A stretch of 64,000 bases of DNA from Channa striata (lineage: Eukaryota; Chordata; Actinopteri; Anabantiformes; Channidae), in NCBI GenBank assembly GCA_033026295.1, contig CM065170.1:9123540-9187539 (forward strand), written 5' to 3'. The notes under the pieces were generated by a model. That model was given only the letters and a program-made list of their open reading frames with translations. It was not told the origin of the DNA and ran no database searches. Below, piece after piece: positions 13,283-26,859 of the stretch; positions within the stretch are counted from its first letter, which is position 1, and each line of letters starts with the position of its first letter. The position numbers were made by a program, and so were the translations under genes.

Positions 13283-15253
13283 AATACGGTACTCGTCGCC
13301 AAAAGAAAATCTGAGGGAACGTAGATATCAGCCCTCTCTTTTTCTGTGTTTATCACACTATTTCTTATGTGTTAATTGTTATCTTACTCTTCAGCACAGC
13401 TACCAGCACGAATTATGACATATCTGAAGCACTCATTTAAATGTGGGATACAAAATTCAACTTTGGCTGTGTTAAAACGATTTGATATTTCAAGCTGCAT
13501 GGACGGATTTCACCAATAAGGTCCATAAGACTGATTTTATTATCAGTTCCTAATATACCTATATACAACCGGTCAGGTTTAAGTAGCTACATTATGTTGC
13601 AAACAGTTACATAACCTTATTAAACATGCTACAGTGTGAATGCTAAAGATTGACTGTTGTGCTTTTCAGTCACATGCTTCACAGAACAGATATGCTCATA
13701 TTTTAATCAACCTAGCTATCAACACACTGCAGTTATCAGTTTCCTTGTCACTTGCGCTTTCTACACATCACCACGCTCCAAACGTATTTTTACTGTTTGA
13801 CATTGGCTCTGTCAGCTGTGCTTCTGACCTACAAAACACTTTGGATTGTACCTGAACACGTCCTCTGTTGACACAGTTGGTCTGCGTGTTGAGTGTCTTT
13901 TGTGTTTGGATAATTGTGGTTGAAGAGTATTTGGGATTAATGATGTAGTCTTTTCCATACACCTGATGAAGGTCCAAGACACCGTTTCATTGTGACATAA
14001 TAAATATTGCAGTCTTTTTTTTTTTCATCTTTTTAGAGTGCATTACCAGCTGTAAAAAAAAATCACTGCAATGTCATCGTTATGTTGGAAAGGTATGTGC
14101 CTTTCAAAGGAAATGAACTTGATTAATGGCATGGCTAATGCAAATAGGTAAGGTCAGTGAAAAATGTAAGTTGGTTGCTCTGTAACATCTGTTCGTTCTT
14201 ATTAATGACACAACGTGACTGCATTAATGTGAAGCTGGTTTGCCAAAGGTTATAAAACAAATGGTTTCTAAGGTAAGAGGTTCATGGACACATTTGTTGA
14301 CTTCCGTGTGTTGATGACCACAAGGGATTTAGGGCTTTTTATAAGGCTAATAAAACAGCAATTTTTTCATAACAATAGCTCCTAATGCTAAATGTTTGCT
14401 TCTTCAGATTTCAATAGTGATCACCGTTTGCAAGCTGTTTGACGGGCCAGCGGTAAGACAGAATCGATATTTAGTTCAGATGCAGTAACAGTCTAAAAGT
14501 TCCTGCTGGTGCATCTATTAGTGGATTGTTCCCTGCTTCTGGGAACTCCCCAAGAACATTGGCCCAGACGAAGCGATGAGTAATGGTCAGAAGTGTAGTT
14601 ATTAAACATGGCTAGACAATGTTTCCTAATAAAGAGAAATTTGAAGACTCTGGACGGGCAGTGAACTGTCTTATAGTAAGACTAATTACTGTCCTTGTCT
14701 TTCTATTAGATTTCCAGTGTGTCATACTTTTGTGACGCCAATCCCTTCGTCTCCTATAAGATGAAATATGATACGGCCGCTCACTTTTTAGCGTTATTGA
14801 CTCATCTGGCGTCCTAGCATGACTGACACAGAGCAGATATATCCAGGCATGCACAAGTGTGGTTAACGTGTAAATTTGCATGCATCTTTGAAGGCACAAG
14901 GCGTACTTGCGTTACAATCGTGTCTCCTTCGGTGCTCTTTGTCAAGCGTGCATCGTAGCCTCCACGGGGCTGGCCCACACTCTGCGTGTTTTTGGCTCTG
15001 TTCTCAGCCTACCTGCGTTCTCTCATCTTCATTTGAGCAACTGATCTGTGGCAGACACCACAGAGGCCCAGATCAGCACAAGCAACGCTTTCCTTTTTCC
15101 CCCTCACCTCTCTCATTTTCTTGTCACTCCTCATGCTCCTGCACTTCAGCGGTGGAAGCAGCTGTTGTTTGGTTATTAACTTCTTTTGGGTGGCACACGC
15201 ATCCCACGGTGTTTCAGTGGGGCACAATTTCAATCACTACAAGAAATCCAAGC

Positions 15254-15275
15254 TCACACACACACACACACACAC
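15254..15275. repeat. (CA)n microsatellite
   Basis: Perfect CA dinucleotide run of about 22 bases. Confidence 0.95.
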
Positions 15276-16609
15276 TGCAATGCCTACATACTGTACACAC
15301 AAACACATGTTTTACCTTCAGCACTCCTCTCTGTGTTGCTTTTGCACACTAATTATTGTGTCTCTCCATTTAATTAGACTAATTCACTTTTCCTGGCTCT
15401 GAAGAGTCTGACACCACTCTTAAGAGCATGGCTGTTGTTTAATCATTCAGCAAAGAGGGGAAAAGTTGTAGCTCAAAGATCAAACTGGGGAATGTTATAT
15501 ACTTGTGTAAAGGCTCTGAACTATTTCCCTTTGTCAGAATCAAGGCAGAAAGGAAATATGTCGTTTTTAAAGACCTCACAGACTCTCTGATTTTTATTTC
15601 CCTTCGTAGCGTCCTTGTCCTCTGTGCAGATTCTTTTGAATCTTCGTTGGCGTACTTGTACTGTAAGTGCAAGTTCAGACGCTGTGTCACTGCATTTACA
15701 CAGATTTTTAGAGTGAGGTCATGTTAATGTAATGTCCGCAGAACCAGATGTGGTGGGGTTCATGCTTTCATCCTTTTTTGTCTTTTTCATTGTATGTTGG
15801 TGTTATGTTACACTGATATGACGGTATCTGCACAACTATGTTGGGACAAGAAACAAGAATATATTTATGCAATACCATCCATCTTTGTCTCTATATGCCT
15901 TGTCAAATGGTGTGGCTCTTTTTATACTGTTGACTGGTTGCATATGTGCTATTGCAATAATCACTTAAGATGTGTGGTTAGTATTTAGAATAAATAATAC
16001 ATTAATAGAACATCTCATTCTCCTTTCATGTTGTGTCATGAAAATGTGTGCATCTCGTGATGTGAAAATTGATGATGTGACAATGTCATTTCCCTGAAAT
16101 ACATGACCAACAATCTGCGAGAGTGTGTGAGCTTGTGGGGGGTGTTTCTGTGTGTCATGGAAAGGAATGATTGCAGTGTTCAGTGACTCCTATATTTTTT
16201 CAAAAAGAAGCAGAAAGAAAGTGCTTTTCAGATTATGTCTCCAAATAATGAGTGCGACATTAACAGAAACTGAAGACAACCAGCCTTTTGACCATTAAAA
16301 ACAAGAACAATTACGTAACCCTTTGTGAAGATGCCTGTTGTGAATGTCACTGTTCATATTTAACATCAATATTTGGCTGTAATAACACCTTGTTTCGGTC
16401 ATTACATCTCCCTGAGTTAATGGGCTGTAAAAAAACGGATTAGTTGTCAGATTAATGATACGCTGTCTCAGCCTCTCATTTTGTGACCTAGCCTTTAAAC
16501 AAGCTCAGAGCCCCAGAACGACCTGCAGTGAGTCACATCACTGAGGTTTCTTCTCGTCTCTTTGATTACAGTATGTAGGGAGGTACGTTTTGTTGGCAGC
16601 ATCAGACAG

Positions 16610-17230
16610 GACAGCAAAAAGATGTTGGGGCTCACCCGGACTTTGTTCTTCACATTTAGCTTCTTTAGGACTTACCGTACTTGTTGGAGGTACTTGGTGG
16701 TTGCTGCTTTCCTTGCAGATTCTTCGTGGTTAACATTTGTCTGTGGGGTCCCAAGGTATTTGTAACTATCCTCAACATCTGCTATCATGCCTTCTCGTAG
16801 TACAGTCCCTGATACTTGGCTAACTTCTCTCTGTGTCGCCTTGATCTTGGCCTCCATTTCCTCCTCCATGGAGGATACTGCCCCGAACGCCTTGTGTTGA
16901 TCATGTAGCCGAGCACCTCAAGGATCCCAGTTGCTGTGGTATATATCAGCACCTTGGTGTCAGTGATGTTCGTAGTTGGAATTGCTCGTAATGCTGCGTT
17001 CACGTCCTTTCAGCAGGCACTTCACTTATTGTTTGTAACCAGCCTCGGGTGTGCCAGGTGTCCACCTTAGCCATGGCATACAATCTCAGGTCAGCTGCTC
17101 TTGCAATAAGCAAAGTTATTATTGGGGCTTGGAACCCGATCTCTGATTGTGGGGATGTAGGTGATATCTCCTGCTGACCTGTTGTCCTGGCTCCCCCTTG
17201 CCTTAGCGTTTGTGTTGGACATATGTCTGT
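16610..17230 (-). mobile_element. decayed, internally deleted non-LTR retrotransposon (LINE)
   Basis: Read on the minus strand from 17230, the frames show fragments of a LINE ORF family common in teleosts: RAIPTTNITDTKVLIYTTAT, LEVLGYMIN, QYPPWRRK, then after a frame change MEAKIKATQREVSQ. The text then passes to IADVEDSYKYLGTPQT and ARKAATTKYLQQVR. In intact copies the catalytic reverse transcriptase lies between these two parts. Only about 15 residues separate them here, so most of the ORF is missing. Stops and frame changes show it is inactive. The family is often annotated in fish as R2-like; I am sure of the family resemblance but not of the clade. Confidence 0.75.
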
Positions 17231-20200
17231 GTGTCTGTCTTTATTTTATTTTATTTTTTATTAAGTTTTGAACTCATAGTGTAGGTGGGTAATATATATT
17301 TTGCTTACTATATTTATTTGAGTAATGACTTGGAAGTGATATTTGTAGTAGAGAATTTTTAGGCCAATAATTCTGCTTTTACTTGGTATTGATCCTGTGT
17401 ACTTCTGCCTCTGCATTTGCTGCCTATAGTGATGCGCAGTGGTTGTCTGCTCAGAGTGGCCATGTTGACCCTTGTGCTCCATAATATAAGACCACTAGTA
17501 TTAATGTTGCGGCTGATCGATGTATTTTTCAGGAGTTACTTTATCCAGATACTGGAGGTCAGAGTTTCAAAATATAGTTTTTATAGCTGAAATTATTGAT
17601 ATGAATAAAAAAATACTCCGGCAAAATGCAACTTCGGAAATTGACATGAAATGGGGTTTAAGAATTATGTATCACTACAGAACTACAGAAACTCACATGT
17701 TTATGACCTGACTTATGTTCGCCTAAATATTCTCATTTGCAGTATTTTTGTCCTGACGTGTCAGATATGTAACCCAGTTACAGGGATTTTGCAGGCGGAG
17801 TTGAGTCAAATGCAGAACAATTATTAGTTAATAATAACTCATCATTTTATCATCATATTGAGGCCATCTTCAAAAAAATTTAACAATAATTGTCGGGATG
17901 ATTTTTAATTCCTAGTCTAGTACAAGCTGTATCGAATTTGTTGTCAGTTGTCGGCGCTTGTGAGGACAGCCAAATGCGGCTGGTGACAGCTGGGCCTGAG
18001 GCAGCTAGTGTTGGTGGTTGACTCTTTTCAAACTCAAGTGGAGATGTGCATCCGGAAAAATGGAAGTTATTTCAAGTGGTCCTGATTCATCCTCTGGAAG
18101 CAGTAGAGGCAGAGGCAGGTTTGGAGTGCTGTGCTATACTGACTTGAGGGTTTGCTGAATCTGATCTCTGGAGAAAAACCTGATGAGACCACGAAGACAG
18201 AATGTTATCAAACCGGAATTCGCCGTGTTCTCTGTGTGAAAGTCAGCGGGGAAGATTTGTGTTACTGAGCAAAGTTGGTTCCGTTATTTGGATTACTAGA
18301 GAACCTTGCTTTTGTCACTGATGAAAATGAGACATGTGTTTAAAGATGCAGAGCTGTAAGAGAGAAACCAAAGGAACAGCAATGACACTTTCAATTTTCT
18401 TACTTTCACCTGATGCTAAGTGGAGTGAAGAAAGCCGCTCAGTGCGTGTCCTTAGAAAGGCAGAGGATCAGTCCACATCACGCACTAAGCTGTAGCACTT
18501 CGCGAACCATCGTCAGGGAGCAGAGTGGTGCCGTTTGCTGATGACATTGATCAAGACTTGCAATGAAGTCAGAGTGGGACACTGAAGATGAAGGATGTGT
18601 TCATGAGACTTAAAAGCACCACTGTAAAAACAAAAAGCTCCTTCTGAGTCAAATCTATTTTAGAATCAGATGGGCACACTGGATATGAAAATAAATATTT
18701 TCACTGAGACCGCAAATGGCTGTTAAGTTGTGATCTTGATAGGGACACACAGGGAATGTTGGAACAGTAAAGACAAGTGAAGTGATATTTACAATATGAA
18801 GAGGGAAGCACTGGATAGGGAAAGGCGGACTGACTAGAGTCGTGCATGAGTGATGGGTGAAGTAATTTGATACTGAAAGACAGAAAACACTGCAATGCTA
18901 TGTTGAAACAGCTCTCCAAAAGCAAACAGCTTGGGAAGTAATAAGCCAGAAGTCAGCCAGTGAGTTCAGAGGGAGACCTGTGAAGGTAAGATATCTCACT
19001 CACCTTCCCTGGGCAATAAATGAACAGGGAGGAAGAGGAGACGAGGAATAAAAAAAACTGAGTAGGTTGAAACGGAGGCGCTGAAAGCGAGAGATAGAAG
19101 AGGAGTTGGAGTTGACAGGAGCAGTGGAGGAAGGTGAATATGACTAAGAAAAGGGATCCGAAGTATATGAGGGGTAGGATGGTGACGCGGGGTTGTAGAG
19201 AGAGGCTCTATAACCACAAAACTGCATTGCAATAAAAAGAACTAATCATACTCTTTAAGTGTTATTGCTTCTTCCTCAGAGCCTCGTGTCCTTAAAGCAG
19301 ATATTCCCAAACAGCCTCATTGTACATTCACCGAACACTGCGGGCTTTGTTTTTATCTGCCAGCCTGGCAGAAGTCTTAAAGTATTTTGGGAAGAATTCC
19401 TCGTTTTCTCTCAGTCTACGGAGGGTTCGACTTACAAACCTAGAAAGTCATCGCAGCAAAGAACTGCAAGGGGAAAAGTCCTCACACATATTGCTACACA
19501 CTCAGACGCACTTTATTGGACGTTTCATTGGCCGGCAGGGAGGCTGTCAGGCCAAGAAGCCGCTGTGTGGCTCGGCTTTGGTTGTTTTGACAATCAAGCG
19601 TCCTCAATGACTCTTCCTCCTTTTGACCCTTCATGTTCATTTAATCAAGGGTCTTGTTTATGTAATTAAACCCTCCGAAACGACCTTTGTGTTTCACAAT
19701 GAGCGAAAACAAACAAACACACAAATACGCTGTCAAGCCGGCTGAATTTCGCTGTCGAGCGTCCCATCGTCTGTGAGCCGCTCACAGATTTGGAAAAGTC
19801 CTGTAGTTACTGAATGTTCCCATATGTTAAAAAGCAGCTCCTTGTCTGAGCTCTGAATCCAGATCTGGACCTGTGGTGCTGCTTTCGGTTTCCAGAAACA
19901 TCCCGGCTGTTGTTGTACAGGGGCTGGTGTTTGGAAAATCTGGGTCTTATCTTTTTTATTGAACTGCTCGTCTGTTGTGACTCACACCCAGTGGTTTTTT
20001 TCCTGAGGGGCCTGACTGTAAATCTGTCCGTCTGGGAGTCACACACACCCAAACACTGTGTGATTGTAGTTCATAATAATATGCGTCATCTATCACCAGT
20101 CGTTGCTTCTCGTTCCCCTCATGCTGATTGAGTGGTTGATTATGGCAACATACTCTTTGTAATTAAACTGTGACTGACACACAGTGAAGTGGATTGTGGA

Positions 20201-20799
20201 GTTTAGGTCATCAAACAAAAAAAAATAGATCAATCAATGAGAATCTTATTACATATAGATTTTTACCTGTAGTGATGGTGTCGTTGTCATCCACATGTCA
20301 TGTCAAATCCCAGCTGGGCGACTGTACGCGTGACACTGATTTAGCAGTTTTTTGAAAGTGATTATTTCATCTCTGCATACTCAAAGCTGGACCCCGACCA
20401 GCAGGGCCACTGCAATTGGGAAATCTTTCCCCTCCATTGAACAATAATAAATCGGGTCAGAGACAAAAGAACAGCAGGTCTCAAACTTTATTAAAAATCT
20501 ATTAAAAATGATGTGTGAAGAGTGGGCCGATTTTTTTACAGATTCCCTATGTAGCTCTGTAGGGTTTGTTTTTGTTTTCTTTAGTTTTTCCCTAAAGCAA
20601 TGACGATGTTTAAACGTGAGGGTAAAATGCATCACAAAATTAATATTCATGAAGCAAAGGTATCAGCAATGAGTCAGTTTTATCTTTGAAACCATATCTA
20701 AGCAGCTGAGTTGATAGAGGGAGTATCCTTCCACTCCCCGACCACAACAAACTCTCTCACTGTGGAAACGTCAACAGTAAATTCAAGTCAGGGAATCTC
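17231..20799. other. no gene recognised; non-coding
   Basis: Begins with a TTTTATTTTATTTTAT-type run directly next to the minus-strand LINE relic. The rest, including 18000-19250, has no recognisable exon or repeat. Confidence 0.65.
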
Positions 20800-21900
20800 A
20801 CCAATGTGGACTTTAACGAACAAATACAAGCTCATCGTCTTTCACATGCCTTGAGTTATCCTATCTCAGAAACTTCAGACCATTTCCTGGACCCTCTGCA
20901 GTTTCTCTACAGAGCCTAAAGATCTTCACACTCTCTAAACCTGGAGTTCATCACCCACAACCTGGACTATCCAACAACCTCTGTTACAGTAGGACACCAT
21001 TTGTGGAATGAAGCTCTACCCGTAATCCTCTCATCCAAGCCCTGCTGCAAGACAAGCTTTCACGACAGTATGTAATATAATGCAAAGCAGCAGCTCTTGA
21101 AGTTGGGTTAACATGTCACCGACCCACAGGGTTGTGTTCCCACCCCTGCTCTTCTCTCCATACGCAAAAATCTCCACCTTATGCCACCAGCCCACCACCA
21201 TTCAGAAATTTGCGAATGACACCAGTTTTACTAAGCTGTAGATGTCTCTGCATTTAGTGACAGATTGGCCACACCGTGTTTTTTTTGGGGCTACATCAGT
21301 AGACATGCTTGTGGATTTTACCAGGAACCCAGTTCCATCTGCCCCCAGCTAACACTGTGGAGTCCATCTGCTTCCTGGGTGCCATAATCGCTAAAGATTT
21401 AGAATTGGAGTTGAACAAAGAAGGCGCAGCCCAGGATGCATTTCCTGTGGCAGCTGAAGAAATTGAACCTGTCACAGTCAAGGATGGAGCACTTCTACTC
21501 TGCTATTTTTGAGTCCATCTGACCTGCTTCATCACCGATTTGTATGCTGCCTCCGCTGCCAACTGCATCATCATTCTCTTGACTGAAAGGGGGATTGGCT
21601 GTAATCTGCCGTCCCTGCAAGACCTGCACGACTCCTGGAGCCTGATGCGTGTGGGGAAGAGTGTGGCCTGCCCCTCCCCCCCGGTACAGAAACTTTTTGA
21701 AGGACTCCCCTCTGGCAAGAGACCGTGCTCCATCGGGACCAACACTTCCCGCCACAAGAACACTTTCTTCCTGACTGCTCTTGGCCTCATCATCAGTGCC
21801 CAGCTCCCGTACTGACAAAAATCTTGTCCCACAGATCCCATCAGTGCAGCTCTCATAGTCCTGCTTAGATTACTAGTCTTGGGGCATAACTCTGTCCATA
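20800..21900 (+). mobile_element. decayed LINE, 3' half of reverse transcriptase ORF
   Basis: Several frames on the plus strand together give the usual series of a CR1/L2/Rex-like reverse transcriptase: LDPLQFLYRA near 20887, DPQGCV-like text near 21120, the catalytic block as FANDTS near 21210 (intact copies have FADDT), MLVDFTRNPV near 21305, VESICFLGAIIAKDLELE near 21360, then KKAQPRMHFLWQLKKLNLSQ near 21420. The tail has LPSLQDLHDSW, VQKLFEGLPSGKRP and TSRHKNTFF up to a TGA-ended frame at 21815. Frameshifts, stops and a changed catalytic Asp show a dead copy. The 5' end and the clade are uncertain. Confidence 0.8.
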
Positions 21901-24900
21901 TTTATGACTGTTTTCTTTTGTTTTGTTTTTTTCTCTTTCTCATTGTAACTAGTTTTCACACCAACTCACAATGATCCTAATTCAAAAGGTGATAGTTAAA
22001 ATAATGGATGGACATGTGGCATCCATGGAAAACTATTTGGACCTGGGGGTTGTTATCAAAAATGGTGGAATGTTTTTTGTTTTTATTGGAGGGGAGATGA
22101 GGACGCGCATACACCCTTCCCCTCACTAGCTGTTATTCATGTCTGTTTTTCTCTGTTCCTCAAACACAAATTTCAAATGACAGAAAAATATCTTGAAGTA
22201 ATTCTGTCATGTGTTAATAACTACCTGCACATTTGTCTTTACTATTAGTCTTTAGGGTGTTTTGAAGATTACATCTGCTCCTTTACGGACATTATTCTTG
22301 TCTTTCTCACTTCTTTTACATTTTTTTAATAACTTTGTCTACTTCATTTACTTTAGCATGTACTAATTTATGATCATCTCCTTCCATCCATCAGTTTCTG
22401 TCAGTTTGTCTCTTGCTCCAGGCCAGCCCACAGACTATGGCCGTCTGTTGCTTTTGTGATCACAATGCTTGTCATGTCCTTTGAAGTTGTTTCTGTGTTT
22501 GACTGATTTTTATTTTTTTAGCCATCTCACAAATTTTCCATCATCTTTTCCAACTGGGATGTCCTAATTAGGAAGTGTGTTGGTTTATTGTGTTGACTTC
22601 AGCTCCATAACTCAGCAGTTTTTGTTTCACACAGTCATCTACAGCTAGAAACAACACATATTATATGGGAACACTTTTTCCTAAAATGGTCTGTCATCCA
22701 AAATTTAATTATTTACTTTTATACTAGACCTTTATTTTAGTGAGACAATGTAACTGACCTCTGTCAAAGGTATGATTCGAAAGATCTTCATGAACTCAAA
22801 CCTTGTATTGTACACCATTTATGACCAACAGTTCCAGAGAAAGGCATTCACACAAAAACACAAAAGGCTCCCCAGAATCAATAGCTGATTATCGGGCAAC
22901 GGTACACAGCACTTCTAATCAATTTCAATTTCCCTGTTTAGGTCCTTCCATATGAATTTCAAGATGTGCTTTTCTTCTTGCTTATGACTCCAAAGGACGT
23001 GACTTGTGGAGCATTACTGTGTCTCTGAAATAAGTTATTGCTGATCTGCTTGACCTTTGTCTTCTCTAATGGCAGCTCTGTCACATCAGAGGAGGTCAGC
23101 TGTCGGTTGACTACTGGACAGTGGTTTTCTAATGTGCATCTTAGCAGTTTGCAGTCCCAAGGACGTGGTTTACTGCTTTGACATTGCTGGTTATGTTATG
23201 TTATATAATCCAGAACTGGTACACTATTTCTGGCTGAGACACTGGAATAAAGGGAAGAAGATAATGAAGGAGATTTTCTATGGAGTAGAACTACTTTTAA
23301 AGTGTTGTTCCTTTCATCTACCGACAATTTTTTCACCATTCATTCTCCTACTGTAACTAACAGTTAATGTGGCAGCGGCACCAACCTTGACAAAAGCAAA
23401 GAATGTGTTAAAACTACTCGCTGTGATGATACTCTCAAAAAAGGGGTTACGTTACAAAGCTTTATGTAATGAGTGCAAAGAGGCATTCTACATTTATTTC
23501 AATAGAAAGAGTCGTCCTCTTACTGCGAACCACTACTCTTTGTTCCACTGTTTGCCTAGTTTGCTGCTAGATGAGCCAAATCAGCTGTAAAGAAGCCCTC
23601 TGTCTGCCAGCCTCAGACCCCCACCCCCTAACAGGAAGAGGAGTGTCAGTCATAACCGGGGGCACAGGAAGTGAATTCATTGGATGTGGGCTTTTTTGAA
23701 AGGTTGAGAATTATAGTGGAATGTTGCAGCTTTATCGATTTGTCTCACACTATCGATTTTAGTGACAGTGAAGCTGGCTTACTTGGGATTGGATAAATCT
23801 TTAATGATACTGAATCTTTGATGAGGACTTGATACTGAGCCTGGACATGGTAAAGGGGTCTGCTAATGGGACAGGGCTGCTGCTATATTTGTGGATGTGT
23901 GTTTATCTGACCAGGCTTGTGTTTGTCCATTATGGTCTTATTTGTTATGCTTGTGATCCTGCGATATGGGTTTAGTTAAACAATATGGCCTCTGCTCCCT
24001 CTTGACATCATCCGAGGCAAAATTGTTTTGCTTCTGCCTACTCGCTTTCAGCTGATGCTCTTTCACTTTTTCACACATTCCATTTTGGTAGTTTTTTTTT
24101 TAAATATTTGTATTTTAAAAGCAACATGATTATAACAAGACAGTTTGCTAAATTAGTTTTGATCAAATACATTTTAGAATCTGTATGCCTGCTTATTTCT
24201 TTCTGTAGTTTGACCTGTTTTGACTTATGCTAGTGAATGAATAAAATGCACTTTGAGGTTGTCTAGGACAAGAGAAAAAGTAGAACAATGTGATTTAACA
24301 ACTTTTGAAAGTTCAGAATTAGTTTATGACTAGATTGCTCTAAATTTTTAAGTTATAGAACACTGAAGGGATCTTAAGACGAACAACTTAGGTGCCTCAT
24401 CCTTTTTGGTTTCCCATAATGCTCTGTTACATAAAGACATCACTGATGCACACAAGCTCAATTATTTACAGAAGTTAAAATAGCAGTAGTTCACTTTGGG
24501 CACCAACCTCAGTACCTTGAAGCACATTATTGGCATATTATCTATTTATGATGTTGTAGTTAATGTCTTTGCAAACACTTACCTATTTACACATCCAGTT
24601 ACTTTTTTCCCTTTGTTCTTCAGACTATGCACTTAAGGCCATTCAGCTAGAGATAATGTTATGAATATTACATTCTACCTACTACATTCAAGTGTCCAGT
24701 ATAACTGTGGATTTTGGCAGCTCTGCGTTGTTTAAATTCATGCTCAGAAGAGCTCGAATGTGGCTCCGAGTGATTTGATATGTGCTGTTTTGGTCTGAGG
24801 TTGAGTTGTCTTACATTATAAGCAGTAAAGAGGTGACAACGAAAGGGAAGAAGATAATAACAAGGCTAAAAAGCATAAATCTGTCAAATTTGGCAAACAA

Positions 24901-26859
24901 AAATAATAGTTTTGCCAAAATCAATAGTTGGGTACACGGGGAAAAAAAAAAAAACTCTTACAGGAACCTGACTTGGTAGACTGATAACCACATCAGGGGA
25001 AAGAGGAAAGTGTGGAGAAAAATAGAACCAGTTATGATCCAAAGCATACCTCCTCATCTGTCAAACAGGGTTGTTCTGTTATAGCTTGGGCACATATGGC
25101 TGCACTGGCATTTATTGATGATATGAACTCATGGTGATCAGTCAAATGCACCAAATCACGCTAGATGATGGCCAAAACGATTATAGAGGTTATTTGCTGG
25201 TCAAGAGGTTGGGAAATAAACCAGTTTCATAATTGGACTTTAAACTCTGTTCGACAAAACTGCAGTTGTTGTATTGCTGTCAGACGGAGGTCGGGGGCCA
25301 CATTAAGTTGAAGGTGGATGCAGAGCATTGCTAAACACAGTACGTCTGTTTCTATGACTTCAGGCCTCTCTGGACCGCAAAGGATTTTCCATAAAATATT
25401 AAAATAATGACTTTCTTTGACTTTGTAGGTTTCTGTCTAGTTGCTGTTTTGAGCCCATAAAACTGGGCATTGTGTGTTTAAAATGGCCATATTTCCCACA
25501 CGGTTTATTCTGTTTTGACATAAAGCTACTCAAGCTGAAACTGAGGCATGCACTGTCCGACATTTTATTTCAAATTTAATCTGATAAAGTGTGTGTCCGT
25601 CCAAATACTTCCGGTCTGGACGGCAATTTCTGACAAACACTGTGATTTCCTACCTAAGCTCCTTTAAAATTCATCCAGAATTTCCATTTCTCTGTTATTT
25701 TTCTCACCTTAGGTAAAACACCAGGAAATACAATAAAAGTTCCCAGTAGAGCTTTTTCCTGTTCTTGTATGTTCATATGTTCGTTGCATTTTTATTTTCT
25801 CTTTGTTTACCTTTTGTCTTTATTCAGTGACTATTATTACTTTATTACTTATATTTTGTGCCGTCCTATTGCATACCTGTAAGTTACTTTCATTTTTTTC
25901 ACCTCTTCCCTTTTAGCCTGGATTACATTCTTAGCTGAGTGTTAGGCTTAATCTTATTAATGTAGCCCAACAGTAACCCCCCCACCCCCCACCTCAAGGT
26001 CCCTAAACTCTATGTGCTTGTTTATGTCTGGTGTTATAAATAACAGTCAACATATGTTGGTAACCCAGATTTCATGTTTCAAAAATGTTTCATATCTTTC
26101 TTTTCTTTAATCTCAGTTTCCCACTCATTGTAGAATTAGCTCTGTGTGTCAAATGTGTCATTTACCAGCAGATCTTACATGCTTTAGCAGAAAGCCTTCA
26201 AACAGTATATATTTTTCATCAAAAATGCAGTTTAGGAGCCTTAATGGTGCAAATATTTTTATTAGATGAGCATACTTCAAAGTCTTTGTCTTATGAATAT
26301 GCAACATTTCATTGTATTTTTTTGCTTTAGTTTTTTTTCTCCCTTGACAGCCATCTGTCTGCTTGTCTTTGATGCACGCCACATGTCTACCCTGCTGTTC
26401 AGGATGTCAACACACAGCAGACAGCAGACAGGCACCCCAGCCACATATAGATGTGATATATACACTGTATTTTAATGCTTGCATCTCTTTAAAAAGGCCC
26501 TATATGGCACAGCTTGTCCTAACGTGTTACAACTCCTTATTTTCTTTAGGTTTCACTGCGTTTAGCCCTGACCGGGTGAACCTAATGCACTTCTCAATAG
26601 GCTGAGGGTCTAAAACTGTAATTCACTTCTCTAGTTCAGTAATTTAGTTAAGAATCTAATAAAAGCTGTAAAGTTGGTGCTCACAGACTAAAATAAGGTT
26701 TTCTGTGGAGGACATTATAGCTGCCTTGTTCTAACTTCCAGCCACTGCATCAACCTAAACTCTCATCTTTTTCTCATTTCATTCATTTAACAGAAGAGTC
26801 GCATATTTTTTACTCTTCAGCTGGACCAGTAGTAGGTTCCACCTGAATTCTTTTTTTCT
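21901..26859. other. no gene recognised; AT-rich non-coding
   Basis: Nothing coding is recognised. Notable are a poly-C stretch with one A interruption (25975-25992) and an A12-like run near 24941-24954. A 73-codon frame at 23369-23590 has no known similarity. Confidence 0.65.

Larger units (their letters stand above)
6711..16600. other. no gene recognised; non-coding
   Basis: AT-rich DNA with short T/C runs (8523-8536, 10674-10689), an AT palindrome-like block near 10388-10418, a T12-like run near 12374-12386, and the possible repeat tail at 12600-12680. Open frames in this stretch lack splice context and family similarity. Confidence 0.7.

Noticed and set aside
14612..15402. Several frames of 60-158 codons on both strands
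   Set aside because: They overlap each other, include translated CA repeats (HTHTHT), and have no recognisable domain.
23369..23590. 73-codon frame beginning AAAPTLTKAKNV
   Set aside because: It starts at GTG rather than ATG, has no family similarity and no splice or promoter context. Kept only as part of non-coding DNA.
1..26859. Further upstream utrophin rod exons
   Set aside because: I looked for splice-flanked, heptad-rich frames and found none I could support. Exons equivalent to dystrophin exon 55 and earlier are probably to the left of the window or too diverged for me to see.
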